Under the pieces are notes generated by a model. That model was not told where the DNA came from, did not search any database, and saw nothing but the letters and a program-made list of their open reading frames with translations. Positions 34,483-45,330 of a DNA stretch of 64,000 nucleotides are shown in pieces (the first letter of the stretch is position 1; each line of letters starts with the position of its first letter). Made by a program: the position numbers and the translations under genes. Source of the stretch: Aaosphaeria pasadenensis. Lineage: Eukaryota > Ascomycota > Dothideomycetes > Pleosporales. Where the stretch lies: assembly GCA_022813625.1 (NCBI GenBank), contig JAKLMB010000012.1:372001-436000 (forward strand), given 5' to 3'.

Positions 34483-37400
34483 GGTGCACTGCAGCACGAT
34501 GGTCTGAAGGGTTCAAGTCGTGTTTTGCAGTGCGAGACGTCAGACGAGGCCGAAGTTGGGAGTCTCGGAGGAAGGAATTGATGGAATGAGACGGATAGGG
34601 CACTGAGAAGGTCCTGCCAGTAGGGAAATAATGAAAACTGAAGCGCAAAGCGAAGGAAAGAGTCGAGCGACGGTTTGAGATATGTTAAGAGAAGTTAAAA
34701 CGTATCGAGGGCCTGCCTCGGGGTTTGCTTGAGCAGTCTCTCGACGTCAAGTAGACTACTGGGCAGCGGATTGAAGGTTAGGAAAGGCTCTGGGGACACA
34801 CGAAACGTAAATCTGAGGGGGGGAGCGGCAGGCTTTAGGTGTCGGAGGGTTGGTGAAACAGGAGTTAGCGGTTTGGGAATAATCTATTTCGGGCCCGGCG
34901 CCCAAGTCAGCAACCCCCGGGCGCTCGCGGTCTCTGGCGGTCTTTTTTGGCGTGGCGGACGAGGGCCGGCGAGTGAAGAGGCCTGTAGGCTGTGGCCCAT
35001 GTCCTTCCCTCCCCCTCTTACCCTCTTAGCTCGTAGACTGACTACAAGGTGTGTGGTGGGTGGTGGTGGGTAGGCTTTTTTCTCTCTCTTGCCTTCCCTC
35101 TTCCTGTCCTGTGTGTGGGTTCGACCCTTGTATGGACCATTCGTAGCCTAGCATTATAGCCCAGGTTGTCCATGTCCATGTCCTTGTGGAGGTTGGCCCT
35201 AGCCGTGGGTATTGTCTCTCCCACCCTCCCAAGTGACGAATGGGACGGACGCGACGAGAAGCGCTCCCTGCCGGCCAAGAACCGGGTGCGGTGGTGGTTG
35301 ACGGTGGTCATGGAGGGTGGTGGTGGGCCTGTGAGTCGAGATGCAGATGCACAAGAGACAGACATGGCTTATACGCTAGAGACCTTTACAGAGAGATAGA
35401 GAGCGAGAGAGCCACAGAGAGAGAGGAGATTTGGTGTGAGTGTGTCGCAGTGTGGATGGATGTGGGAGTGCATGGCGGACGGACGGCGGCGGCGAGCGGC
35501 GTGCGGCGTGCGGCCTTTGTGGTGATTCGTGGTTGTCGTTGGTGGTGGCCTGGTGGGTATGAACGATCATGAAGAAGTTGGAAATGGATTATATTGATTG
35601 GATCATGGTGTTGAGGTTTTTGGTAGTTGATTGAAACTGACAGAGAGCAAGAGACATGAGCGATGTAGACATAGACAGACACGTCGATTCACATCATCAG
35701 AGGAAGGCGCGCGTAACCATTAGAGTCAACTCACGATAAGAGGCAGGAGCGACACACCTCACACATTCACTCATAGTCTCCTAAACATACAATCACACCT
35801 ACACAGTACACTCATACATGGTCTCATAGTCTCATACATACAATCACACTCACCCTCACAACATGCATACATTATTCATACACACACACCAAGCACAACG
35901 GTACCAGAGGAATCGAGGCATCTAACGCATACACACACACTATTGATTGAAGCCGACGCCATAGTTACCTGCATCAAACACAGCTAATCACCATAATCAC
36001 CATGAGATTGATCACCATACTTGTTATGTACTCCGTACCTCCTCCAGACACACAAATGACAAACCACCAGGGAACTAACTAAACCTACTCGTCAACATAC
36101 TTTGACACTACCTCATAGGCTCGTACCATTACATTCTTCTTTTCCCTCTTTCCACACTACCACAGTACGATCAAATGCATTGAACATTCAACAGAGTAAT
36201 AATTATCCTAATTATTGTTTATTACTCCTCCTTTCTCTTCCTTCTCTCCTCCCGAACGACTCGCGCGTGCCTTACTTGCCTGACTTGCCTTAACCTTGCC
36301 TACTCTCGCGGCGCAACTGTCGTTTACGGACTAGCGCCTTCACACTGTCGTCCTTCAACTCGTTCCCTCACTCACTCCTTCACTACTGACTTCCTCACTG
36401 ATTCACTGATTCACTGATTCAATGCCTCCCTCGACTGTTCGGCACTTCATCACCACGAACTGCATAGTCACCTACACTCAGGTACTACAGCAATCATGAT
36501 ACCTATAGCACACTCAGATAATTATGGCAATTGGCTTGCTCATCATTGAGCATACTCACTAATCTGTCCTCACGACTACTGACCCACCCCACGTTCACCA
36601 CCACCAGTGACGACCACCACCTCCTGCACTGTGCACCATACTGTCTACCGTCTAGTTACTGTCTACACATTTAAACCGACCTGAGTAAAGCGTCTTCTAC
36701 AACAGGAACAAGTCTACTCGGAATTGCTTTATCCTCCTCAGTAGTTAGCGAGATGCACGGCCAATCCACCGACTCCAGCCTTGACGGTCCCCAGTAACCT
36801 TTGTGCATCATCCTGCATGCTTCCAACTGACTAACTAACAAACATAACATACGACCCTGTTTATCTTTTTTTCTCGTTGCCCGCAGTTTCCGCTCCGCCC
36901 AAGTTGCAACCCTACCGAGGAGACTAATTACCTATTGACTACAACGTGGGCATGATATTCTACGAATACGCTGTGCTTGCATATCCACGCATACACTACG
37001 GTGAATGTGCGATGGGGAACTGCACATCTTTTGCTGATTACTGACCCTCCGCACGCATCATAGTCCGCAATTCGTCATGTTCCTCTGCAACCCACCTGCA
37101 TTCTCGTTGCGTACGAAGCGCCCAGCAAACCGCCAATCCCATCGCATCGTTGCGCCCTGCTGCCAGTCGATTCTGCCTCTTGCGGACACCACAGCCACTC
37201 ACACAACACCGACAAGCAGTAATCCTGTGCCATGCGCTTTCAAATAACCATGATGACCATGATAACCACCATGAGTACGGACTTTGCGACTGATCGCGAT
37301 CCACGCGTACTCTGGTCTTTGATCAACTACCTCCTATGAAAAGCACGTGGCTGCAAGTTGCGTTTTCCAGAGCCGCCGAACTCGAAAACCCACAAAATTT

Positions 37401-40400
37401 AATCAACCCGTGACGGCGTACAAATGTTCTATCAGCAACAAAGACGATAAATAATTACCGTCCGTACTCGTAGACAACGGTCGTTGGTCATGCTCACAGG
37501 ATGCCAACACCAAACTGGTCTCTACACAGCGTGTGCCCCCGCTTACCTAGGTTCGCCCCATTCCGCAGTGCAGAATCGCAGTAGCATCACATCGCTCGGG
37601 TGCATCTTCGTGCGAATCTGTGTGAATCTAGCCCAATGCATCACACAAACATGTCATCGTGACCACAATGTCCACCTGCACCTGCATTCGTCGTTCCTGA
37701 ACCATCGTGCATCTTACTGTGGCGGATCATCGAAGACGTGAAGTGTGGGCGCCGACCTGCATTCGGATGCAGGAACCAGCAGAAGCAGCAACGGCACCAG
37801 GTTTGATCTCCATCCTGAAACCAGTCCCTCTCCCTACTCTCCGTGGCCGTCATCCATCATCCATCAATCCATGGATTATCCAGTAAGCAAGCTTTCGGTT
37901 CGTTCCCCCAATAACGCAATCCCACGACGGCCCCGCTCTTCGCCCATCTCTGCTAGCATCATCATCATTGCTGTCGTCAAAGAGCCGCTGAAGGCTGTCG
38001 TTTAGGATCATCCACCTCCACTCGGAGAGAATCGCAAGACCAACGTCCAGGTATGCCCTGCCTCGGCGTGTCGCTACGGATATTGTACTTGTACAGCTAC
38101 CCAAGGAAAGTCGTTTCAGAGTTTCTTTTGGGCCAAGGCAGACCCTGGCCGCCTTCTACCGCTATCTTCTGTGGCCGCCTGCCCATTGCGAGTCAGCGAA
38201 TGAGAATCCAGCATGTCCACCTTTCTACGAGCGTTCATCCAATTACCATGCAGAAGTCGACATTTCAACTGTTCGTCGCCCACCCTCATGCAACTCGAGA
38301 GTACTGGATCTTATACCCGTAATTACAGCCTTTCCAGCCTTTGGCTTTGCAATTGCAATTGGAAAAATGCGCGCGCTCTGCCATTCATCACAGCGGATCA
38401 GTATCGATAGGATCACACATAGACGCAACGAGGCCAGCTTGTGTCGGAGTCCTGTTTGAACAACCGCCATCCCAGCGTGAAATCACAATGAATCAAGCAT
38501 GCTGATCATGAATCGGAACGTTCATCATGCATGCGCGTGCCGAGAAGAGGGTCAATTGGCCTACTGTGGGAGCGGGACTGTGAAGAAATCAAATATCTAC
38601 GCTTGGGGACTTGCTGCAACACATTGGTGGAGTATGCAAAGACACCATGGCAACCCACAAGTGACAAATGGGTTCTCTTCGGTGTGACAGCCTTTGTGAT
38701 ACCCTCGCAGCCTCGACCTACTCGTATGACGCTCGGGTATTCTGTTTCCTTAAACATACATGCGCGAGAAACTACCTTCCTCTCGGTGGAAACGTCACAT
38801 TGGGGATGGCTTGGATTGGGGGAGTGCCGTACCTGCATTAGCGGGGGTCGGATGGTATCATGAAACTCCTCCAGATCCTCGTCGACTACCTACTCAAGGG
38901 AGGACTAAGAGGCGGGCGTTGAGCACGGTCTCGGTTGCAGTGCCAGTATTCTTTACATGATGCTAACCGTTATCTCACAGTTGCTTCTTCGAGCCACAAA
39001 GGAAAAGGAATCGCGTTGCAGTGGCTGAAAGGCTTCTTCACTGATTTGGATACAGGCAAGAAGTTAGTAGATTGTCCAGGAGTCATGCCACCGCCAATGT
39101 GGCTAAAAGCAATAATGCGAGAGTACTCCGTACAGTTCATGAAGCTATCACATTCGCCTTGACTCGCGCACTCGAAATTGTGAGCGACACCGTGGAATAC
39201 AAACAACAAAGAAGCGTGGTAGACGTGGAATAGGCTGGAAAGTTTAGCCTGCGATGTTCCTATCTGCAAGCTATCTTCAGTCCACTACTACCTTTACAAA
39301 ATCCAACGCATGATCTATCGAGTTTCAGAAAGGCAATGTGGGTAGCTGGATGCGATGGACCTTGCACGCAGATACTCCATTGTGTTCTCGTTGCTGCATG
39401 GGACGTGCGATTACTATAGCAAGATCCACTGCTCTCACATTCACCCACCCACGCTCACGAAGTCGGCGCGGTCCTGCATCTTCAGCCTGGAAAAGTTAAA
39501 TCATCCCCAATGTAGCCATAAGGCGTGTTTGATGACCACGATCTCCTCCCGCAGTATCAGATTCTCAGGGCCGTGTATCAGAGCAGCGGGAGTTTCAGAT
39601 TGATTCCTCGCTTGACAAGGCCCTGTAGCCTCGACCGCATGCCACATCGAAAGGACGAGAGGCAAAGGTTTGGTTTTCGCAATTGAGCATACAGGCAATT
39701 TCCTTGCTGTGTATGCTGAAGTAATTGCGCACTCTTGACGTTGATTGACACGTTCGGAAATTTTGCCGGCGGCTGAGCTGAGCATCGAGACAAGCAGAAC
39801 CTTGCGCCACAGGCCTGCTAGAATACGAGTGGAACCCACACACTATTGGGCCTGTATCAGGAGCTTCTTCGCGTGTTCCCCGCCTAAACGTCTATTCACT
39901 AGCTATCTCTAAAGGTGAAAGTCTCCATCCGCACTTCGAGACCCCTTTTGCCGACTGCGAGCTGCGATTAGAGTTCGTTAGCGGAAACCTGATCGACGAA
40001 GGATAGACTTCCCTTTAGTTCGCGGATCAAAGCACGAGCGGAGAGCATCATTGATGCGCTCTACTACCGCACGCCAAAGTCTAATTCAGAACCACAATTG
40101 AAGGAATTGATGCATGAGGTTGAATGAGTCGATGGTTCGGCTCATGAATCTCGGAGCTTGAAGGTGGATATCCTTGAAGCCCGCCATCTACCTGCACGAC
40201 GCTAGCAAAGATCAATTCTCCCCATCTTAGCTTCACGGAAGGGAAGTGCCGTGGATGAAGGTTTAGATACCAAAGTATCTTTGATACTGCCCAGAATGGA
40301 TTCAACGATAAAAACCCCCCCTTTTTCCAGCAGAAGCTTCCCTAAGAAGCAAGAGTTCAATAGTGTTGACCCATCTATAGGATCTCTGTTAAGGCCTACG

Positions 40401-41065
40401 TGAATCATGTCATCGAACCTCCTATTTCGCCTCGCTTGTGGACGCCGCTGGCACCTAAAAGGGCAGGACTGAACCGTTGCAAACGCAAAAGGTTCCCAGG
40501 TAGGTATATCCGACAAAAACCCACGTGGACTTGTTCCGTTCTAGAATATCAGACCCTGAAAGTTTATGTGATGGGTCAAACGGATTGAGCTCTTGTCTTT
40601 TCGCCATAAGGGTTCAGTAGACGAGGTACAACCTTGGACACCACGATGCTCGTTGTAATGCCGCGGCTTTACGTTTCACCGAACGCGACGTCGAGATACA
40701 TGTGAATGGTACATGCTATGGGGCCTGGGTCGTTTGACGGCTTGCATTCTGTGAGGTATAGGTTGATAACATTCAAAGCCTTTTCAATATACTTAGTAAA
40801 TCAGGACGAAAATTCCAAGTATACTGTGGTGTAGCAGGATAGATGAGGCTATTCGGAGATAACATGTATGGGGAAGAGCTCTAGGCAGGGCATAGGTAGA
40901 TCGATCAGGGCTGCTGAGGGAGATCAAGGTATCATCCACATACCTCCAGAGGCCTATCGACAAAGAGAAATATCTACATTTCCTACGTATTCACCGATTG
41001 CGGGTCGTGCCCGTGATGCTCCCTACTACAGAGGCGTCTAAACGCGACAATACGTACACTATTGA
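34483..41065. other. 6.6-kb gene-poor region upstream of STE12
   Basis: I find no gene I can support here. The part nearest STE12 (34483-36700) has promoter/leader character: simple CA/TC-rich sequence, an 8-bp TCACTGAT array at 36395-36420, and a GTACTCCGTAC site at 36028-36038. The part from 37000 to 41000 has ordinary composition and many frames of 60-112 codons on both strands (for example 38531-38863 plus, 39501-39839 minus), none with motifs or a consistent splice model. Another GTACTCCGTAC lies at 39123-39133. Long 5' regions are common for developmental regulators, but 6.6 kb is large for a compact fungal genome; a long noncoding RNA or a lineage-specific gene could be present. Confidence 0.5.
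36395..36420. repeat. 8-bp tandem repeat (TCACTGAT)n
   Basis: Three full units and a partial fourth of TCACTGAT in the noncoding region upstream of STE12. Confidence 0.85.
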
Positions 41066-42172
41066 TTAACCATGTATCAGGGAAGCAGCAGATCTAGCTT
41101 CTGTCACCTCAAACTGCACCGTATGCACTTGGTTACGTGCCCTATCTCCAGGCTGCCGTTCCCCTGCCTTCGACGTCGCTCTGGCTGAGATACAATGTTT
41201 TCCACAAGAAGTATTCACAAGTACAGAAAACCTCTGCCAGCCAAAGTCCTTCCGTGGCTCCGTTTCCGCAGACACCCATACATCACCCTTATCCAAGCAA
41301 ACCTCAACCACATCGATCTCGACCTCACCCCACGCCCAACCGCACACAGTGACATCTGTACTGTAAAGACATTCTCCCGGTGCCGGACGAACGATCATCG
41401 AATTCGGCTCAACCGCCCAGACAGGCGACGTCCCCGTAACACTCTTCTCATCCTCACGATTATAGAAATAACTCGCGAAGATGCCAGGAGCGCGGGACGA
41501 CTGCAACGTCAATCGACACAACCATTTGGTCGAATTCGTGCCGAACCAGCCCGGGACGACAAGCCGCACCGGACCACCACGTCGTGAGCGTATCGGCGCG
41601 TCGTTCATTCTATACGCGACGATGACTTCGTCCTGTAGGGCCTTTCCGAGCGGGAGGTCTTTCTGGTAGTTGTCGACCCGATGGCCCGCGAAGACGCCAT
41701 GGTCCCGGCCTTCCGACCAGAGGAACCTTGCTTCGGGTGCCACGTCTGCTAGTGCCAGAATGCGAGACAATCGAACGCCGGTCCAGTCTACGTTGCCGAC
41801 TTTCCAGAGGTTCCGGGTCGGCGGGTGCAGAGGGCTTCCATAGCATTCGTGGAAGGTTGTGACGGACGAGGTGGGCAGATTCACCAGCTCGGCGAAGCTG
41901 AGGGTGAATCGATTTCTCACGAGACCGTCGACGATCAGCTCCCAGTCTGACGGATCTGTGTCGGGCCATGTTGTGTGGTTTTCTTCAAATAATGTTAAGT
42001 CGGGCGTGAGATAGCTAAGCTGCTGGTGCGGCTTGGGTGCCCGGATGGGTTGGGTGGGGATGTCTGCATTTGTTGTAGAGTGGGGTTTGTCTGTAGGGCT
42101 GTGTGCCTCTGCATTTGTCGTAGAGTGGGGTTTGTCTGTAGGGCTGGATGCCTGGGGAAAGGAGGACGTCAT
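41066..42172 (-). CDS. Stand-alone sulfite-oxidase-type molybdopterin oxidoreductase
   Basis: Single exon, 368 aa. It contains the molybdopterin-binding sulfite oxidase/nitrate reductase domain (about 60-235) followed by the Mo-cofactor dimerisation domain (about 245-360). Visible family features are WELIVDGLV, FHECYGSPL with Cys110 as the likely molybdenum thiolate ligand, GVRLSRILALADV, the substrate/cofactor loop RRGGPVRLVVPGWFGTNSTKWL, and SPVWAVEPNSMIVRPAPGE. There is no cytochrome b5 domain, no FAD/NADH reductase domain and no clear mitochondrial presequence, so it resembles plant-type peroxisomal or stand-alone fungal sulfite oxidases rather than nitrate reductase. Sulfite to sulfate is the likely reaction, but the substrate is inferred. 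Near the N-terminus, a 15-residue unit (SPTDKPHSTTNAEAH) is duplicated in tandem by a 45-bp repeat. The gene sits at the edge of an accessory-looking region. Confidence 0.85.
   Translation of the reverse strand: MTSSFPQASSPTDKPHSTTNAEAHSPTDKPHSTTNADIPTQPIRAPKPHQQLSYLTPDLTLFEENHTTWPDTDPSDWELIVDGLVRNRFTLSFAELVNLPTSSVTTFHECYGSPLHPPTRNLWKVGNVDWTGVRLSRILALADVAPEARFLWSEGRDHGVFAGHRVDNYQKDLPLGKALQDEVIVAYRMNDAPIRSRRGGPVRLVVPGWFGTNSTKWLCRLTLQSSRAPGIFASYFYNREDEKSVTGTSPVWAVEPNSMIVRPAPGECLYSTDVTVCGWAWGEVEIDVVEVCLDKGDVWVSAETEPRKDFGWQRFSVLVNTSCGKHCISARATSKAGERQPGDRARNQVHTVQFEVTEARSAASLIHG
42063..42152. repeat. 45-bp tandem duplication within the sulfite-oxidase-like gene
   Basis: Two copies of a 45-bp unit (42063-42107 and 42108-42152) that start TCTGCATTTGT differ at a few positions. 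The unit is in frame and adds 15 residues to the disordered N-terminus. It is probably a recent slippage or unequal-exchange event. Confidence 0.85.
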
Positions 42173-42939
42173 TGCTGCAGTTTGACAAAATGTCTAGAAG
42201 TAATTCACCTTATGATCTATGCACAAGGAGTAGTGCAGGCACTAATGTAACAGTTATTAGTAACACTGGTACTTTATGTCGGGCTACAGTAAACACTTCA
42301 TCTCTAAGTCGTGCGCCAACCCTTTTCGATATCCTACAGTTCTATGGAGACAGTATCACAACGTGTGAACAGCGCAGCTTCAACGACTACATACTTAACT
42401 GTTACAAGATTAGAAAGCGATATGTGAAAGGAAATAGAAGAAATACCATAATTAGAACAGCTATTCGCGGTGTCAAGCCGGCTTCCGGCTTCCCATGTGC
42501 AAGCACAATGCCTAAGTTTGCACACTGGAGGATGGATATGTTTGTGTGGGCGAAGAACGTGCAGTAGCCTCGCATCTGATTCAAACAGCACGGTCAATCG
42601 TCAAAGAAATCTCTAAGACATCGTCAAACATGTGAGACATTAAGCCTCTGTGCGTTCGAACCGAACAAATGCGCACTCGCAACTCTTGAAAGGTATAAGT
42701 CCTCTTGTGTTTCTTCAATTTGAGCTGCACCATAACACCAACTTTCTGTTCGTATCAACTACAAGTCTGAACACTATTCATTCAAACCCAAGAGACGCTC
42801 TCCCAATCTGCGTTCCACCACGATCCTCCGGAAGCCTACACGGATTCAGTCAAAAGCGCATCGCCTCGTCTGGAATCAACACCCATCACTCCAAGTCTCG
42901 TACATTGTTCACTTCCTCCATCTTCGGAATTCATTACCG
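42173..42939. other. Intergenic region, no supported gene
   Basis: About 770 bp upstream of the sulfite-oxidase-like gene. The plus-strand frame 42148-42567 overlaps that gene's start and has no motif. The rest is the probable promoter. Confidence 0.45.
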
Positions 42940-43263
42940 ATGTCGGAACAGACGAAAATGGCTCTGTTGCTTGTGACTATTCATCCGAGTTACGGCCGCC
43001 CTGGCCTGTTTCTCCAAGCAGAAGAACCGGAAGATTCCGGCTATGTCGTCGCCAGGGACAGGTTCATTACAGTTCACCGGCGAACGCTTCCTGGAATCAC
43101 GAATGTGAAAGTGATCGGCTCGATCGAACTCTTCCTCTGGAAGGACGTAGTTGAGCTCTGTGAGCGGCAATACGGAGCAAATCAAGCCAACTGGCTTCAA
43201 AATTCGATTGCTGTCCTGAAGCTGGACCCTCGATTTCCCGGAATCAGGTATGCAATTCACTGA
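42940..43263 (+). CDS. Hypothetical protein, 107 aa
   Basis: An uninterrupted frame starting MSEQTKMALLLVTIHPSYGR and ending DPRFPGIRYAIH. I do not recognise it. There is no transmembrane segment or clear signal peptide. The composition is that of a soluble globular protein, with a hydrophobic patch near the start and a Trp-containing segment (IELFLWKDVVELCERQYG). A GTATGC donor near the 3' end could splice to an acceptor at about 43296, but that join gives an immediate stop, so the C-terminus is little changed either way. It lies in the AT-richer accessory stretch and could be a lineage-specific gene or chance. Confidence 0.35.
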   Translation: MSEQTKMALLLVTIHPSYGRPGLFLQAEEPEDSGYVVARDRFITVHRRTLPGITNVKVIGSIELFLWKDVVELCERQYGANQANWLQNSIAVLKLDPRFPGIRYAIH

Positions 43264-43906
43264 AGATTCAAGCAAACAAACCACTGACGTTCTAGGTGAT
43301 GAAATACCTGGAGATAGCCGGCTACACCATCCGTCTAAGGTACTTGCCATAGACGGACTTCAACCCTACACGACTAAGGATTTCTAAATGAGAAAGAGTT
43401 GGATCAGTGACCTTCCACGCTCCTTCGGGTGGAGAAACTCAATTTCCGGTCACGATGTCTTTCTTGAATGTACCTTAGCAATGTTTTCTGCTCTTGACGG
43501 AATGGCTGGTATGATCCAGCCATTCTGTCGTACCCTCTTTGTATATATCCTGAAGTTAACCACAAGAGACAACGTGTTGATGAGGTCTCTTCCAATCAAT
43601 CTATTCGTTATACTACCACTTTACCTCCGGAACTCTGCTACCAAAATGATATTATTTCCTGATTTCATCTACTTATATACTGGGAGTGGGTTGGCTGAAA
43701 CTGGACTGGCCGTGAGCCCGTGTTCCTGGAGGGCGTCGCAGGCCCAACGGAATGATTTTGCACAAGGTCACAATTTAAATTATTTTGTGACAGCCTCAAC
43801 CCAACATCGATCATTTTTCAAATAATGCTAATGGAGAATTGCCTCTTTATCTAGCTCAAGATATTCTCTCCTCTCTTCCCGCTACCTGCCTCCCCTTACT
43901 CTTACT

Positions 43907-43976
43907 CTCTCTCTCCCTCCTCCCTCTCGCTCTCTCTTGGTCTCTCTCTCCCTCCTCCCTCTCGCTCTCTCTTGGT
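43907..43976. repeat. 35-bp pyrimidine-rich tandem duplication
   Basis: Two adjacent copies of a 35-bp CT-rich unit that ends in CTCTTGGT, followed by a partial third copy. It is noncoding. Confidence 0.8.
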
Positions 43977-45220
43977 CTCTCTCGCTCTCTCTGAGGAAGG
44001 CGATCAGAAAAGTAATTATTAAGCCTTCAGATGATCGAAAGATGTGTGACCTAGTACGGTAAGTCAACAACTTGAGAATGCAAGTAGAGCCAGGGTTTCA
44101 TCATTTTAAGACGAGGCGTGCCGTCCACTCCATTCGGCGAGACTCTTTACCTTCAAAGCCGATTCAACTGCATCCAGACTTCCCAGGTACACATTTATTA
44201 TTGCCGAACCCATGTTCTGTAAAGTTAGAACTGTACAATTCTTCTGCGCATCTTACGATCGCACGTTGTTGGGCATAATATTTACTTTACTAAAGCATGA
44301 TCGTGATGTTACATTTATCTTTATTACCCTTCAAGTACGCGCCAGCGCAGACTGAAAAATTTGTATCACTTCAACAATGAGGGCTGCATGCACAAAGTAT
44401 TCTACAGTCTGTCAATTCATCCGCCTGGTCGAGCGCACAACAATATGATCATTACGGAAGATTATCTAAGGGAAAAAAACTCGTCATTATCGATTGCGAC
44501 TGATGTCAGCCATTTGGATCACGACTTGGCACAACGATGACGTTAGGATGAATGGATGAAGACGTCCCGATCTTCGCACCAGAGAACGATAGAATGAAAT
44601 AAAAATTAATTTAGTAGAGGAGTGCTAAATTTGTTCCCTCCTAGAAAAGATTAGAAGATGAATGGAAAAGCTAACAAGCGCTGCACAAGATCTAGCGACA
44701 AGGCAGAGAAAAACATCAGGTGTCTCATTTCTCCGTTTCCAAATAAACGTCCTTCAACTGTCGCATGTATCGTTGGCCTAGAACAATGCACCGGTTAAAG
44801 CATTTAAGTCTTTCATTTGAGGTCATTAGTTATTGGAATTTTTGCAATCCGCGAGTTCGCAACCTTCCTTGTCTTCATTTCCTGTACAATGCTCGGTTTT
44901 CACCCAGCACCCTGGCGTAGGGTGTGACCATGGTCGTTGTGCGAACCTCGCACCTTGACTCTTTCAAACATGAAATAGAATCAACTTCTTAATACCTGTT
45001 TAGCTATCTGAATTTACGTGCGATTCATGTAAAAGCTCAAAAGGCCTGTTTTAAACATAGGCCTTTGAGAGGAGACTGATAGATGTGTCGCTTCTCAGCT
45101 CTCTCGCTCGCAAAGGGTCGGCATATTAAGTCGATCTGAAATCAGTGACATATGATCGAAGCTAGATGTAATACCAAGGAATAGCTTGTAGTCTTTGAGC
45201 AGGCGATATAATAATCTAAA

Positions 45221-45274
45221 TTGTATAAATTGTATAAATTGTATAAAGTGTATAAAATGTACAAAATGGCAAAA
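45221..45274. repeat. Degenerate 9-bp AT-rich tandem array
   Basis: Three perfect TTGTATAAA units are followed by GTGTATAAA, ATGTACAAA and a further diverged unit. The array ends 56 bp beyond the stop codon of the APH-like gene, in its probable 3' UTR, so it may include its polyadenylation signals. Confidence 0.75.
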
Positions 45275-45330
45275 TTACATTGTAAAACCTTTTCCTAATT
45301 CATTGCTCTATTGACTGTAGTGTTCATAGA

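Larger units (their letters stand above)
43264..45330. other. AT-richer gene-free stretch
   Basis: 2 kb with no supported gene. The plus-strand frame 43388-43825 (145 codons) has no motif. The stretch contains a 35-bp tandem duplication (43907-43976) and a degenerate 9-bp array (45221-45274). Composition is visibly more AT-rich than the housekeeping flanks, consistent with older repeat or relic DNA. Confidence 0.5.

Noticed and set aside
35740..36060. Repeated CATACA/TCTCATA words suggesting a CRISPR-like or satellite array
   Set aside because: Units are short and irregular, with no constant spacer length; this is simple CA-rich sequence.
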